From: Paracoccaceae bacterium
GTDB taxonomy: Bacteria; Pseudomonadota; Alphaproteobacteria; Rhodobacterales; Rhodobacteraceae
NCBI GenBank assembly: GCA_028285485.1
Contig: JANQPC010000051.1
Span: 49,734-113,733 of the forward strand
Direction: 5' to 3'
Length of the DNA: 64,000 nt
In this document: positions 1-8,436 of the stretch, piece after piece
Layout of the letters: each line of letters begins with the position of its first letter
Position numbering within the stretch: the stretch's first letter is position 1
The notes under the pieces: generated by a model
What the model saw: the letters and a program-made list of their open reading frames with translations, nothing else
What the model was told of the DNA's origin: nothing
Databases searched by the model: none
Program-made: the position numbers and the translations under genes

Positions 1-455
1 CCGCAGGTGACCGAGAGCCCAAGGCCCCAGGCGTTTCCGATTGCACAAACAGGGTTGGCCAGACCGGGGCGGGGGGCGATGGCAAAAGGCGGCACGTTCG
101 CAGAAATTTCGAGCAGCGCGATATCGCTTTCGGCATCCTGCCCGATCAGGCGCGCGGGCAATATCCGCCCGTCAGCCAGGCGCACATCGATCCGCTCGGC
201 GGGTTCAATGACGTGCCATGCCGTGGCCACGATACCGGGGCGCAGGACCACGCCGCTGCCTTCGGGCGCGGTACCGGGCGGCGCGCCCGCCCCGCCCTGG
301 GCGCGGCCGGGCCATACCGGCAAGACCGAAACGACAGACTTCAGCGTATCAGGGGGAAGGGCCGCGGCGCGGTGGGCGGGCATCGCCAGCAACAGGCCAA
401 GCAACAGCGCCCGGGCGCCGCTCAGCCATGCATCTGCGAACCGGGTAAATGGCAT
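1..455 (-). CDS. Trypsin-like serine protease, N-terminal part (cut by window edge)
   Basis: Only the first 151 residues are inside the window. The ATG at 455 has a strong GGAGGAAC ribosome site a few bases upstream. Residues about 14-31 are hydrophobic and end in Ala-rich sequence, consistent with a signal peptide and periplasmic location. The motif GSGVVLRPGIVATAWHVI places a probable catalytic His at residue 81, and ESDIALLEI places the catalytic Asp at 111, as in S1/HtrA-type proteases. The catalytic Ser lies beyond the edge, so activity and any PDZ domain cannot be judged. It is the last visible gene of the formate dehydrogenase operon, about 60 bases after the small membrane peptide; a role in quality control of exported subunits is only inference. 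Confidence 0.8.
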   Translation of the reverse strand, partial: MPFTRFADAWLSGARALLLGLLLAMPAHRAAALPPDTLKSVVSVLPVWPGRAQGGAGAPPGTAPEGSGVVLRPGIVATAWHVIEPAERIDVRLADGRILPARLIGQDAESDIALLEISANVPPFAIAPRPGLANPVCAIGNAWGLGLSVTC

Positions 456-515
456 GGGCTGTTCCTCCATCGCGTCCGCCACCCTCGGGCCGCCAGCGGG
501 AGCAGGCCAGCCTGG

Positions 516-641
516 CTAGTCGAGCCTCACATTGCTGCTCGAGTTGATTTCTTCGCTGGAGAAGCCGGCTTGTTCCAGCCCGAAATAGGCGCCCACGCTG
601 ATAACAATTATGGCTGCGAAACCGGCGAATACGGCTTTCAT
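516..641 (-). CDS. 41-residue single-span membrane peptide, coupled to the WD40-cytochrome c gene
   Basis: The ATG at 641 shares a base with the TGA of the upstream WD40-cytochrome c gene (TGATG), so translation is very likely coupled. The product starts MKAVFAGFAAIIVISVGAYF, one hydrophobic span at residues 2-20 that could act as a membrane anchor, followed by a short polar tail with several Ser, Glu and Asn residues ending at a TAG. I do not recognise a named family. By position it may be a small accessory subunit of the formate dehydrogenase or of the cytochrome that takes its electrons. The coupling and coding-like composition make it a credible gene despite its size. Confidence 0.65.
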   Translation of the reverse strand: MKAVFAGFAAIIVISVGAYFGLEQAGFSSEEINSSSNVRLD

Positions 642-1921
642 CACTCAGTCTCCCCTGTCGTGGCGCGTTCCATGAACGCGATCAGGTCATCCCGGTCAGC
701 CGGGTCTGCGATGACCTGCATAGGCATCTTGGAGCCGGGAATATAGTGATCCGGCCCAATTTCGAAGAGCCGGTCGATCGTATCTTCAGACCAGACAATT
801 TCCGATCCGTCGAGCGTTTCGGAATACAGATAGCCCTCCACGGTGCCCGCGCGGCGCCCGAAAACACCATGAAGCGTGGGCCCCGCTTTACGTGAGGCGC
901 CTTCGGTAAGCGCATGACAGATCGAACATTTCCGCATGAACTGGCGCTCGCCATTCGGCATGCTGGCCGCGTCGCGCAGGAAGCTGCGCGTTCCGTCGCC
1001 CACCGGATCGAACTGATCGAGAAGCGCCACGGGCCAGGCGTAAATCACATCGTCGATCCCGCCGGCATGGATCGTGGCGCCATCGGTGGAAAACGCCAGG
1101 GCCCAGACCGGCCCATCGCGCATGGCACGAAAATCGCGTGTGATGCGCCAGGTCTCTGTATCGACCATCATGATGTAGCCTTGCCCGTCGCCCACGGCGA
1201 GCTGATGGGTTTCGGGATGGAAATCCATCGCCAGGATGGGGCGCCGCTCCAGCGTAAGATCCGCGATCTGCTGGCCCGAGAGATCCACGATCCGCGTGCC
1301 ACCATCCACGGCGCCATAGGCGATCCAGTCATCGGTCACGATCATCTCATTGATGCCGAACCCGTGGGTGACGATTACGCGGGATGCCTCGCCCTCCCAA
1401 ATGCGCAAAGTGCCGTCTGCCGAAGCGGAATAGAGCGCGCCCGCCGGCGAAAACGCGACCGTTGTCACACTTGAGCGGTGCCCTTCCAGAACGCGCGTTT
1501 CAAGCGGGCCCTCCACGGGGCCGTCGGGCAGCGCCATCAGATTGACGAAGCCGTCCCACCCCGCCGTAGCGATGCCATGATCGGGATGGGCGGCGATATC
1601 GGCCACCTTGCCTTGGTGCCGCGTAACCTCGATGGGCCCGGCTTCTTCTGGGCGCCACAGCAAGACCCGGAAATCATCGCCGCCCGACAGAACAAGGGGC
1701 GCCAGGCCGTAATTCAGCGCGGTCACCGCCGCGTCATGCCCTTCGAGCCAGTTTGGCCCGGGCCAGAGGCCCACCGAGTTGTCAAAGCTCGCGCTCGCCA
1801 ATTGCCCGGTCGGGGAGACATCGAGGGCCATGACCGGCCCGCCATGGCCCTTGAAGGTTGTAAAGTCCTCCGCCTGCGCAGGCAGCGCAAGAAGAAGCGT
1901 GCAGGCCACCCAACGCATCAT
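641..1921 (-). CDS. WD40 repeat protein with C-terminal cytochrome c domain
   Basis: 426 residues. Residues 1-18 are a cleavable-type signal peptide ending in Ala-Gln-Ala. Residues about 20-300 hold repeated WD40-type blades (repeated pattern GHxxxVxALxxSPxGxLxSAS with D/W ends), predicting a periplasmic beta propeller. The C-terminal 100 residues are a class I cytochrome c: heme-binding CSICH at 332-336 and a KMPM segment near 397-400 giving the Met ligand. The start overlaps the gamma-subunit stop by 4 bases (ATGA). Placed directly after the cytochrome b subunit, it is a plausible electron acceptor or docking protein for formate oxidation. The propeller may mediate complex assembly; that is inference. 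Confidence 0.85.
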   Translation of the reverse strand: MMRWVACTLLLALPAQAEDFTTFKGHGGPVMALDVSPTGQLASASFDNSVGLWPGPNWLEGHDAAVTALNYGLAPLVLSGGDDFRVLLWRPEEAGPIEVTRHQGKVADIAAHPDHGIATAGWDGFVNLMALPDGPVEGPLETRVLEGHRSSVTTVAFSPAGALYSASADGTLRIWEGEASRVIVTHGFGINEMIVTDDWIAYGAVDGGTRIVDLSGQQIADLTLERRPILAMDFHPETHQLAVGDGQGYIMMVDTETWRITRDFRAMRDGPVWALAFSTDGATIHAGGIDDVIYAWPVALLDQFDPVGDGTRSFLRDAASMPNGERQFMRKCSICHALTEGASRKAGPTLHGVFGRRAGTVEGYLYSETLDGSEIVWSEDTIDRLFEIGPDHYIPGSKMPMQVIADPADRDDLIAFMERATTGETE

Positions 1922-3165
1922 TCCGCGGGGGTCGCCTCCTGCGACGGAGGCCCGCCTGCCTTGGATTGCTTCGCCTTCAGCTCGTCCAGCCAGATCGAGT
2001 GATGCTGATGCGCCCAGGCTTCATCCACCTCGCCCGATCCCATGGCGGCATAGGCGCCCTCCATGCCGACCGACCCGATGTAGATATGGGCCAGGATGAT
2101 CGCCATCAGCACGAAACTGACGATGGCGTGCCAGGCCTGCGCAAGCTGCATCTCCGCATGGGGTGTGAGCACCTCGGGCAGGGGGTCCATCCCGATGAGC
2201 GCCGGAAGCCCGAGGCTGTTCAGTGCCGTGAAGGTCTTGGCAAAAAGCGGCAGCTCGAACGGGAAAAGCAGCGAAAGGCCGGAGACGGAGATCGAGCCGC
2301 CCAAAAGAATGCAGCTCCAGAAGATGATCTTCTGCCCGGCGTTGAACTTCTTGGCGGGCGGGTGTTTTTTCCCGATGATCCCGCCGGCCTGGGCGAACCA
2401 GGTCACGTCAGTGCGGTTCGGGATATTGTGCCAGACCCACATGAAGAAGATGATCACGAGCGACAGCATGAAGGCCCATGCCACGTTGTTGTGGACGATC
2501 TTCGACAGCTCCAGGATCACGGCGTTCGCTTCCTTGCCGAGAAGCGGTGCGATGAACTCACGCCCGTATTTCACCAAAAGCCCAGTGATCCCCAGCAGAA
2601 TGAACGACCCCGCCATCACCCAATGGCTCATCCGTTCGACGAACTTGAAGCGCGTGACCGTGCGGCCGGTTTTCTCTTCATCAAGCGGGATCCGGCCGCG
2701 CAGCAGGAAGAACAGCAGCAGCAGGCCAAGCGTTCCGAGAAGCAGGTAGCCCCCATAGGTTGCCAGCGGGCCCTGGCGGAATTCGTACCAGGCCATGCCG
2801 CTGTCTTGCACGAGAACCTTCGCAACATCGCCGCCCGCGGATACGGAGATATCGGCCTCATTGAAGCGCAGGGCGCGCCAGAGATCGGGATCGGAAGCGC
2901 CGCCCAGTGTTCCAAGCTGCTGCGCCATGCCCGCCGCGCTGTCGGGATCGCCGAATTCCCGCCGGAAGGTGGTATCGACCTCTTCGCCCCGCTGGCGCGC
3001 CATGATGTCTTCCCGCGTCATCGCACCGCCGGTTGACGGGCGGGCTTCGATTTTCGGCGGGGCCACCGGCGAAACCGGGGTTTCGTCCAGGCGGACATTC
3101 GGGTTGTCCTGCGCAATGGCAGGTCCGGCGAATACGAGAAAAACAAGGCAGAGAAGAGCGCGCAT
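1918..3165 (-). CDS. Formate dehydrogenase gamma subunit (membrane cytochrome b)
   Basis: 415 residues from the ATG at 3165, chosen because it begins a clear signal peptide (MRALLCLVFLVFAGPAIAQ); upstream in-frame codons give no sensible protein and overlap the beta gene. After the signal peptide comes a roughly 110-residue periplasmic segment, then at least four membrane spans. Candidate heme b histidines are in MSHWVMAG, IVHNNVAW, WVWHNIPN, AWHAIVSF and ILAHIYIG. This is the quinone-reactive cytochrome b556 subunit that anchors alpha and beta to the membrane and passes electrons from formate to the quinone pool. It follows the beta gene after about 107 bases and overlaps the WD40-cytochrome c gene by 4 bases. 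Confidence 0.93.
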   Translation of the reverse strand: MRALLCLVFLVFAGPAIAQDNPNVRLDETPVSPVAPPKIEARPSTGGAMTREDIMARQRGEEVDTTFRREFGDPDSAAGMAQQLGTLGGASDPDLWRALRFNEADISVSAGGDVAKVLVQDSGMAWYEFRQGPLATYGGYLLLGTLGLLLLFFLLRGRIPLDEEKTGRTVTRFKFVERMSHWVMAGSFILLGITGLLVKYGREFIAPLLGKEANAVILELSKIVHNNVAWAFMLSLVIIFFMWVWHNIPNRTDVTWFAQAGGIIGKKHPPAKKFNAGQKIIFWSCILLGGSISVSGLSLLFPFELPLFAKTFTALNSLGLPALIGMDPLPEVLTPHAEMQLAQAWHAIVSFVLMAIILAHIYIGSVGMEGAYAAMGSGEVDEAWAHQHHSIWLDELKAKQSKAGGPPSQEATPAE

Positions 3166-3272
3166 TCGGGGATCTCGATCTGTCAGAATTCGATAAAGCG
3201 GCCGGACGGGCGCATTTGCCCATCCGGCCATCAATGTGCGGCGAAGGGCGGCGTACCGCCCTTCTGGCGGCC

Positions 3273-3881
3273 TTAGCCGTCGCGCTGGCCGTAGGCCGAG
3301 CCCCAGCCCCAGGCGCCAGAGCCGAAGCCCCGGGCCACAACGCGTTCGCGGTAGATGGCCGAAACAACATCGCCATCGCCTGCCAGAAGCGCCTTGGTTG
3401 AGCACATCTCGGCGCAGATCGGCAGTTTGCCCTCTGCGATCCGGTTGCGCCCGTACTTGGCGAACTCGGCGGTCGAGTGCGTTTCTTCCGGGCCACCGGC
3501 GCAGAAGGTACACTTGTCCATCTTACCGCGGCTGCCGAAGTTGCCGGCCTGCGGGAACTGCGGCGCGCCGAAGGGGCACGCGTAGAAGCAGTAGCCGCAG
3601 CCAATGCACAGGTCCTTCGAATGCAGCACGATTCCTTCTTCGTTCTGATAGAAGCAATCGACCGGGCACACCGCCATACAGGGTGCGTCCGAGCAGTGCA
3701 TACAGGCCACCGAGATGGAACGCTCGCCGGGATCACCATCATTGATGGTCACCACCCGGCGGCGGTTGATGCCCCAGGGCACCTCATGCTCGTTTTTACA
3801 GGCCGTGACGCACGCATTGCACTCGATGCAGCGCTCAGCGTCGCAAAGGAACTTGGCGCGTGCCTGTCCTCCTAGTGCCAT
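3273..3881 (-). CDS. Formate dehydrogenase beta subunit (four-cluster ferredoxin)
   Basis: 202 residues with four groups of cysteines: CIECNACVTACKNE near the N-terminus, CMHCSDAPCMAVCPVDC, CIGCGYCFYACPFGAP, and CTFCAGG. This is the arrangement of the FdnH/NrfC-like electron-transfer subunit with four [4Fe-4S] clusters. The protein is shorter than E. coli FdnH and lacks its C-terminal membrane helix, as in FDH3-type enzymes. The ATG at 3881 has AAGGAGGAAATGCT just upstream, only 12 bases after the alpha stop codon. It carries electrons from the molybdopterin subunit to the cytochrome b subunit on the periplasmic side, presumably exported with the alpha subunit. Confidence 0.93.
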   Translation of the reverse strand: MALGGQARAKFLCDAERCIECNACVTACKNEHEVPWGINRRRVVTINDGDPGERSISVACMHCSDAPCMAVCPVDCFYQNEEGIVLHSKDLCIGCGYCFYACPFGAPQFPQAGNFGSRGKMDKCTFCAGGPEETHSTAEFAKYGRNRIAEGKLPICAEMCSTKALLAGDGDVVSAIYRERVVARGFGSGAWGWGSAYGQRDG

Positions 3882-3893
3882 AGCATTTCCTCC

Positions 3894-6791
3894 TTACGCT
3901 ACTGAGATCTTGCAGAGAGTCGCCTTCGTCTCTTGCATCTGGGTGACAGAGTCATACCCATAGGTCTGAGCCGTGTTCGTGCTTTCGCCCAAAACATACG
4001 GGTCGGCCCCATCGGGGTACTTGGACCTCTGGTCTTCGCCCTGGAAGTGCCCGCCGAAGTGGAAGGGCATGAAGGCAACGCCTTCGCCCACCCGGTTGGT
4101 GACCATGGCCATCACTTTGACCTTGCCGCCTTCCGGGCCTTCAACCCAGACCTGCACGCCGTCCCGCACACCAAGGTTATTGGCATCGCGCGGATTGATT
4201 TCGACGAACATGTCCTGCTGAAGTTCGGCGAGCCAGGGGTTCGAACGCGTCTCGTCCCCGCCGCCCTCATATTCGACCAGACGGCCGGAGGTGAGGATGA
4301 TCGGGTAATCCTTCGAGAAGTCGTTCTTCTGGATCGAGGCATAGAGCGTCGGCAGACGATACGCGAACCTGTCTTCGTAGGTCGGGTAGTCATCCACCAG
4401 ATCGCGCCGGCTCGTGTAGAGAGGCTCGCGGTGAAGCGGAACCGGATCAGGGAAGGTCCACACAACGGCCCGCGCCTTGGCGTTACCGAAGGGTGCACAT
4501 TCGTGCTTGATCGCGACACGCTGGATACCGCCGGAGAGGTCGGTCTTCCAGTTGGTCTCGGCGCCCGCGACGGCATCGATTGCCGCGCGTTCCTCATCCG
4601 TGAGATCGCCATCCCAGCCCAGATCCATCAGCATCTGCATCGTGAACTCGGGATATCCATCCTGGATTTCCGAGCCTACGGAGTAGACGCCATCTGCCAG
4701 CAGGTTGTCGCCATCCCGCTCAACACCGAAGCGTGCACGGAAGGTCAGGCCGCCCTCTGAGACAGGCTTGGACATGTCATAGAGGTTGGGCGTGCCCGGA
4801 TGGCCCATCTCGGCCGTTCCCCAGCAGGGCCAGGGCAGGCCGTAGAAGTCGCCATCGGCCGGGCCGCCAACCGCCTGCAATGTCGTGCGATCGAAGGTAT
4901 GCTGGTTCTCCATGTGCAGCTTCAGCCGCTCCGGAGACTGGCCGGTATAGCCCACCGTCCACATGCCGCGGTTGATCTCGCGCAGCGTGTCTTCGATGTT
5001 GGGTGTGACCCCATCTTCCTCGATCGCGATGTTGCGGAAGATCCGGTCATGGAACCCGAACTTCTGAGCGAAGAGGCCGATGATCTCGTGATCGGTCTTC
5101 GATTCAAAAAGCGGATCCATCACCTTCTCGCGCCACTGGATCGAGCGGTTCGAGGCTGTGACCGAGCCATAGGTTTCGAACTGGGTTGCCGCGGGCAGGA
5201 GGTACACCCCGTCCGTGCGGTCATGCAGCACTGCCGACACCGTCGGGAACGGGTCGATCACCACGAGCATATCCAGCTTTTCCATGGCCGTTTTCATTTC
5301 GGTCATGCGGGTCTGGGAGTTTGGCGCGTGGCCCCAAAGCACCATGGCCCGAACGCGATCGGGGTTATCCATGTTGTCTGGGTCTTCCAGAACACCGTCG
5401 ATCCAGCGCGACACCGGGATGCCGGACTTGTTCATCAGTGCCTGTTCTTTCCCATCGGCGCCGGTGGTGGTGGCGAACTGGCCCTTCAGCCAATCCAGAT
5501 CCTCACCCCAGACGCGCGCCCAGTGGGCCCAGGAGCCTGCCGAGAGGCCGTAGTAGCCGGGCAGGGTGTGGCTGAGAACGCCGAGGTCGGTTGCCCCCTG
5601 CACGTTGTCATGGCCGCGGAAGATGTTGGTACCGCCGCCGGTGGTGCCCATGTTGCCCAGCGCCAACTGCAACACGCAGTAAGCGCGCGTGTTGTTGTTG
5701 CCGTTGGTGTGCTGCGTGCCGCCCATGCACCAGATCACGGTGCCGGGGCGGTTGTTGGCCATGGTGCGGGCCACACGACGAAGCTGGCTGCCGGGCGCGC
5801 CGGTGACGCGTTCCACCTCTTCAGGTGTCCACTTGGCCACTTCTTCCTTGATCTGGTCCATGCCCCAGACGCGGGTGCGGATGAACTCTTTGTCCTCCCA
5901 CCCGTTCTCGAAGATGTGCCAGAGGATACCCCAGACCAGCGCCACGTCAGAGCCCGGGCGGAACCGGACATATTCATCGGCATGGGCCGCGGTGCGCGTG
6001 AAGCGCGGGTCGCAGACAATCACGGGGGCGTTGTTCTGCTCTTTCGCGCGCAGAACGTGCAGGAGCGAGACGGGGTGCGCCTCGGCCGGGTTGCCGCCGA
6101 TGATGAAGATTGCCTTGGAGTTGTGGATATCGTTGTAGCTGTTGGTCATGGCGCCGTAGCCCCATGTGTTGGCAACACCCGCAACGGTGGTGGAGTGGCA
6201 GATCCGGGCCTGGTGATCGACGTTATTGGTGCCCCAGTAGCCGGCAAACTTGCGGAACAGGTAGGCCTGTTCGTTGTTATGCTTGGCCGACCCCAGCCAA
6301 TAAACGCTGTCCGGGCCGCTTTCTTCGCGGATCTGCATCATGCCGTCGCCGATCTCGTTGATCGCCTGTTCCCAGCTGATGCGCTTCCACTCGCCGCCCT
6401 CTTTCTTCATCGGGTACTTGAGGCGGCGTTCGCCATGTGCGTGTTCGCGCACCGCAGCGCCCTTGGCGCAGTGGGCTCCGAGGTTGAACGGGCTGTCCCA
6501 GCCGGGCTCCTGGCCGACCCAGACGCCATCGCTGACCTCGGCCACGACCGTGCAGCCGACAGAGCAGTGCGTACAAACTGATTTCTTAAGCTCAACCGTT
6601 CCCGTAATCGCGTTCGCGGCGTTCGCTTGGCTTACGGTGCCTCCTGTTGCGGCAATCGCCGCAAGCCCACCGATGGCCAGACCGGATCCGCGCAGAAAGG
6701 CGCGGCGGTCAACCGAGGTGTTTGCCACCTCGGACAGGATCGAAGCCCGCTGGGGGCGTCGCGCAACCCCGTTGGTCTTTTTCCTAAGCAT
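3894..6791 (-). CDS. Formate dehydrogenase alpha (catalytic) subunit, Cys type, Tat-exported
   Basis: 965 residues, a large molybdopterin oxidoreductase that oxidises formate to CO2. The N-terminus has a twin-arginine signal (DRRAFLRGSG at 28-37 and a hydrophobic run). One [4Fe-4S] cluster is bound by Cys73, Cys76, Cys80 and Cys108. The active-site residue is Cys198 followed by His199 in ARICHSTTV, encoded by TGC, so this is a cysteine and not a selenocysteine enzyme. The C-terminal third has the molydopterin dinucleotide-binding domain (LTSGRLVEYEGGG). The ATG at 6791 has AAGGAGGACAGCA upstream. The neighbouring tungstate transporter suggests a tungsten form of the cofactor. It lies in an operon with its chaperone and Fe-S and cytochrome partners. 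Confidence 0.95.
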   Translation of the reverse strand: MLRKKTNGVARRPQRASILSEVANTSVDRRAFLRGSGLAIGGLAAIAATGGTVSQANAANAITGTVELKKSVCTHCSVGCTVVAEVSDGVWVGQEPGWDSPFNLGAHCAKGAAVREHAHGERRLKYPMKKEGGEWKRISWEQAINEIGDGMMQIREESGPDSVYWLGSAKHNNEQAYLFRKFAGYWGTNNVDHQARICHSTTVAGVANTWGYGAMTNSYNDIHNSKAIFIIGGNPAEAHPVSLLHVLRAKEQNNAPVIVCDPRFTRTAAHADEYVRFRPGSDVALVWGILWHIFENGWEDKEFIRTRVWGMDQIKEEVAKWTPEEVERVTGAPGSQLRRVARTMANNRPGTVIWCMGGTQHTNGNNNTRAYCVLQLALGNMGTTGGGTNIFRGHDNVQGATDLGVLSHTLPGYYGLSAGSWAHWARVWGEDLDWLKGQFATTTGADGKEQALMNKSGIPVSRWIDGVLEDPDNMDNPDRVRAMVLWGHAPNSQTRMTEMKTAMEKLDMLVVIDPFPTVSAVLHDRTDGVYLLPAATQFETYGSVTASNRSIQWREKVMDPLFESKTDHEIIGLFAQKFGFHDRIFRNIAIEEDGVTPNIEDTLREINRGMWTVGYTGQSPERLKLHMENQHTFDRTTLQAVGGPADGDFYGLPWPCWGTAEMGHPGTPNLYDMSKPVSEGGLTFRARFGVERDGDNLLADGVYSVGSEIQDGYPEFTMQMLMDLGWDGDLTDEERAAIDAVAGAETNWKTDLSGGIQRVAIKHECAPFGNAKARAVVWTFPDPVPLHREPLYTSRRDLVDDYPTYEDRFAYRLPTLYASIQKNDFSKDYPIILTSGRLVEYEGGGDETRSNPWLAELQQDMFVEINPRDANNLGVRDGVQVWVEGPEGGKVKVMAMVTNRVGEGVAFMPFHFGGHFQGEDQRSKYPDGADPYVLGESTNTAQTYGYDSVTQMQETKATLCKISVA

Positions 6792-6942
6792 TGCTGTCCT
6801 CCTTGCTCACTTGGGCCGCGGCCCTCGCTTGCTTGGTGATGTGTCTGGCCTTCGGCAGTCGGGCGTCACGCAACCAGTCGCCAAAAACCCCTTCAACGTG
6901 TCCGGCGTGAAACCGGGCAACGCGTTGTCTTATCGCCGCCGC

Positions 6943-7128
6943 CTAGAAACGGGCGCTTTCGTAATAGGCGCGCGTATGTGCGGTATCCTGCATCGATTCA
7001 CGCGTCAGGTCGGGCTCTGCGGCCTCCACCTCCGTGGCGCCAGACGCGGCAGCCACAGCCGCCAGAGGCGCGGTGGTCGCAGCGGCCTTCAAGAAATCGC
7101 GGCGGTTGACCGGTTCTTTCTTTGCCAT
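6943..7128 (-). CDS. Short twin-arginine-signal formate dehydrogenase accessory protein
   Basis: 61 residues from the ATG at 7128, with GGAGACTTGCGAC upstream. It begins MAKKEPVNRRDFLKAAA, a clear twin-arginine motif, then an Ala-rich hydrophobic stretch, then a short acidic tail ending in YYESARF. This matches the family of tiny Tat-signal proteins found before formate dehydrogenase alpha subunits (the family TIGR02811 describes). It probably accompanies the alpha subunit during export or assembly. The longer reading frame that extends upstream of this ATG is rejected because it overlaps the TorD gene and loses the signal position. Confidence 0.85.
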   Translation of the reverse strand: MAKKEPVNRRDFLKAAATTAPLAAVAAASGATEVEAAEPDLTRESMQDTAHTRAYYESARF

Positions 7129-7213
7129 GTCGCAAGTCTCCTTACTTGCCGTTTCGCAGCGGTCGCCCGCCACCTTGGTAACTGCGCCAGGCTGCCGGCA
7201 CAGTCGGTCTGCA

Positions 7214-7834
7214 TCATCCGCCGAGGCGGAATCCCTCAATCTCAACCTCCATGAACAGCCGCCCAAGCGTGCCCACGGGCGCGTAGAAGACAGAATTCTT
7301 CGCGGCCTCGAGATCGGAAAAGAAATGCCCGGCCCAGGGGCCGATATGCTTGTTGAAGAACGCCTTCTGGCGGTCGAGATCCGCAGGCGCCCCGAAGCGG
7401 CCCACAATCAGCGCGCCCATCATCTCCATCAGACTTGCGATATTGTCTTCCGGTTCAAAGACATTCTCGGCACGGCTCATTCCGATTGCGGCCATATCCT
7501 GCCGCAGAAGCGCGAGCGGTTTTTCATTGAGAAACCCGGTCATGTAATACGAGGCGTAGGGCAGAAGCTCGCCGCGCCCGAGCCCGATGAAGAGCTTGGT
7601 ATATTCGCTTTCAACCGAGCGGGGCTTTGAAAGGGAAGCGACCTTGGCGAGCGTGTTGATCGCTTTTCCAAGTTCGCTTTCGTCGCCGGTCAGCGATTTT
7701 GTCTGCGCCAGAAGCATTTCGTCGGCCGGGCGTGCCAGGATCAGGCCAAGATAGTTGTAGAGATCGGCACGCAGGCGGTCTTCTTCGGCGACCTGGCTTT
7801 GCATGGCTGGCTCTATGGCTGGCTTCGCGGTCAT
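7214..7834 (-). CDS. TorD/DmsD-family molecular chaperone
   Basis: 206 residues, all-helical character, beginning with a polar leader then LRADLYNYLGLILARPADE, the typical N-terminal helix of TorD-type chaperones, and later YASYYMTGFLNEKPL, which matches the conserved Y-x-S-x-Y-x-x-G region. Such proteins bind the Tat signal and the apo-catalytic subunit until the molybdopterin or tungstopterin cofactor is inserted. The start overlaps the stop of the DUF3306 gene by 4 bases, and the gene precedes the Tat-signal peptide and alpha-subunit genes, so its client is almost certainly the adjacent formate dehydrogenase. Confidence 0.88.
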   Translation of the reverse strand: MTAKPAIEPAMQSQVAEEDRLRADLYNYLGLILARPADEMLLAQTKSLTGDESELGKAINTLAKVASLSKPRSVESEYTKLFIGLGRGELLPYASYYMTGFLNEKPLALLRQDMAAIGMSRAENVFEPEDNIASLMEMMGALIVGRFGAPADLDRQKAFFNKHIGPWAGHFFSDLEAAKNSVFYAPVGTLGRLFMEVEIEGFRLGG

Positions 7835-8436
7835 GCGTGTTCCTCGAAATGGAATTGCATCCGCCGGCAGGGGCGCGGAAACTCCTCCGCCTCGGGCGGC
7901 AGGGGCATCTCCGGGTCTGCCGCCGCGATCTCCTCCACCGGATCCGCAGGCGCGGGCTCGGGTTCGGTATGGGCAACGGGGATGTCTTCGGGCTCCGGTT
8001 CGGCGATCATGTCCGGGTTCGGCGTGTCTTGCTCATCCGGCGTGTCTTGGGCGAGGGCCTCGATATGCTTCAGCATGCCTTGGCCCACCTGATAGGCGGT
8101 TTGCAGGTTTTCGATCACCGTCGCGCTGTCGGTGAAATCCTCGCCATAGTCGATCAGCCCGTCGAGATTGGCGAGCACCGGGTTCAGCTTCCAAAGCTGG
8201 CGCAAAGCCCGGGTTTTCAGGCGCTGGGGCACGGCTGAGGCGAGAAACTCGCGCACCGCCTCTGCGCTATCGAGCGCCTCGGGCTCCGGCAACTGGGCTT
8301 CTTCGAGGATCTCGGCATCGGTGCGTTCGGCAAGCGCTTGCTCCCGCTCCGCCGCCTCCGATGCCGCGAGGGCGGCGCGTTCGGCTTCTGCCTCTTTGGC
8401 AACGGCGGCTTTGCGGCGGGCCCAGAAATCGGTCAC
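7831..8436 (-). CDS. DUF3306 family protein
   Basis: 201 residues starting MTDFWARRKAAVAKEAE, followed by a highly charged Ala/Glu/Arg-rich helix (about 8-70), a conserved middle with FLASAVPQRLKTRALRQLWKLNPVLANLDGL, and an acidic Pro/Glu-rich C-terminus. The F-x-x-R N-terminus and the L-R-x-L-W-x-x-N-P segment are what I recall of DUF3306, which travels with DUF3305 in formate dehydrogenase clusters. No signal peptide or cofactor motif is seen, so it is cytosolic and its function is unknown. It overlaps both neighbours by 4 bases, so the three genes are translationally coupled. Confidence 0.8.
   Translation of the reverse strand: MTDFWARRKAAVAKEAEAERAALAASEAAEREQALAERTDAEILEEAQLPEPEALDSAEAVREFLASAVPQRLKTRALRQLWKLNPVLANLDGLIDYGEDFTDSATVIENLQTAYQVGQGMLKHIEALAQDTPDEQDTPNPDMIAEPEPEDIPVAHTEPEPAPADPVEEIAAADPEMPLPPEAEEFPRPCRRMQFHFEEHA

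Noticed and set aside
3166..3513. N-terminal 116-residue extension of the formate dehydrogenase gamma frame
   Set aside because: It overlaps the beta gene, has Arg-rich nonsense composition, and the signal peptide starts at 3165.
6198..6200. Possible selenocysteine at the formate dehydrogenase active site
   Set aside because: The codon reads TGC on the minus strand, so the residue is cysteine and no UGA recoding is needed.
4800..6581. A 593-codon open frame on the plus strand opposite the formate dehydrogenase alpha gene
   Set aside because: It mirrors the third-position GC bias of the real gene on the other strand and shows no recognisable domain.
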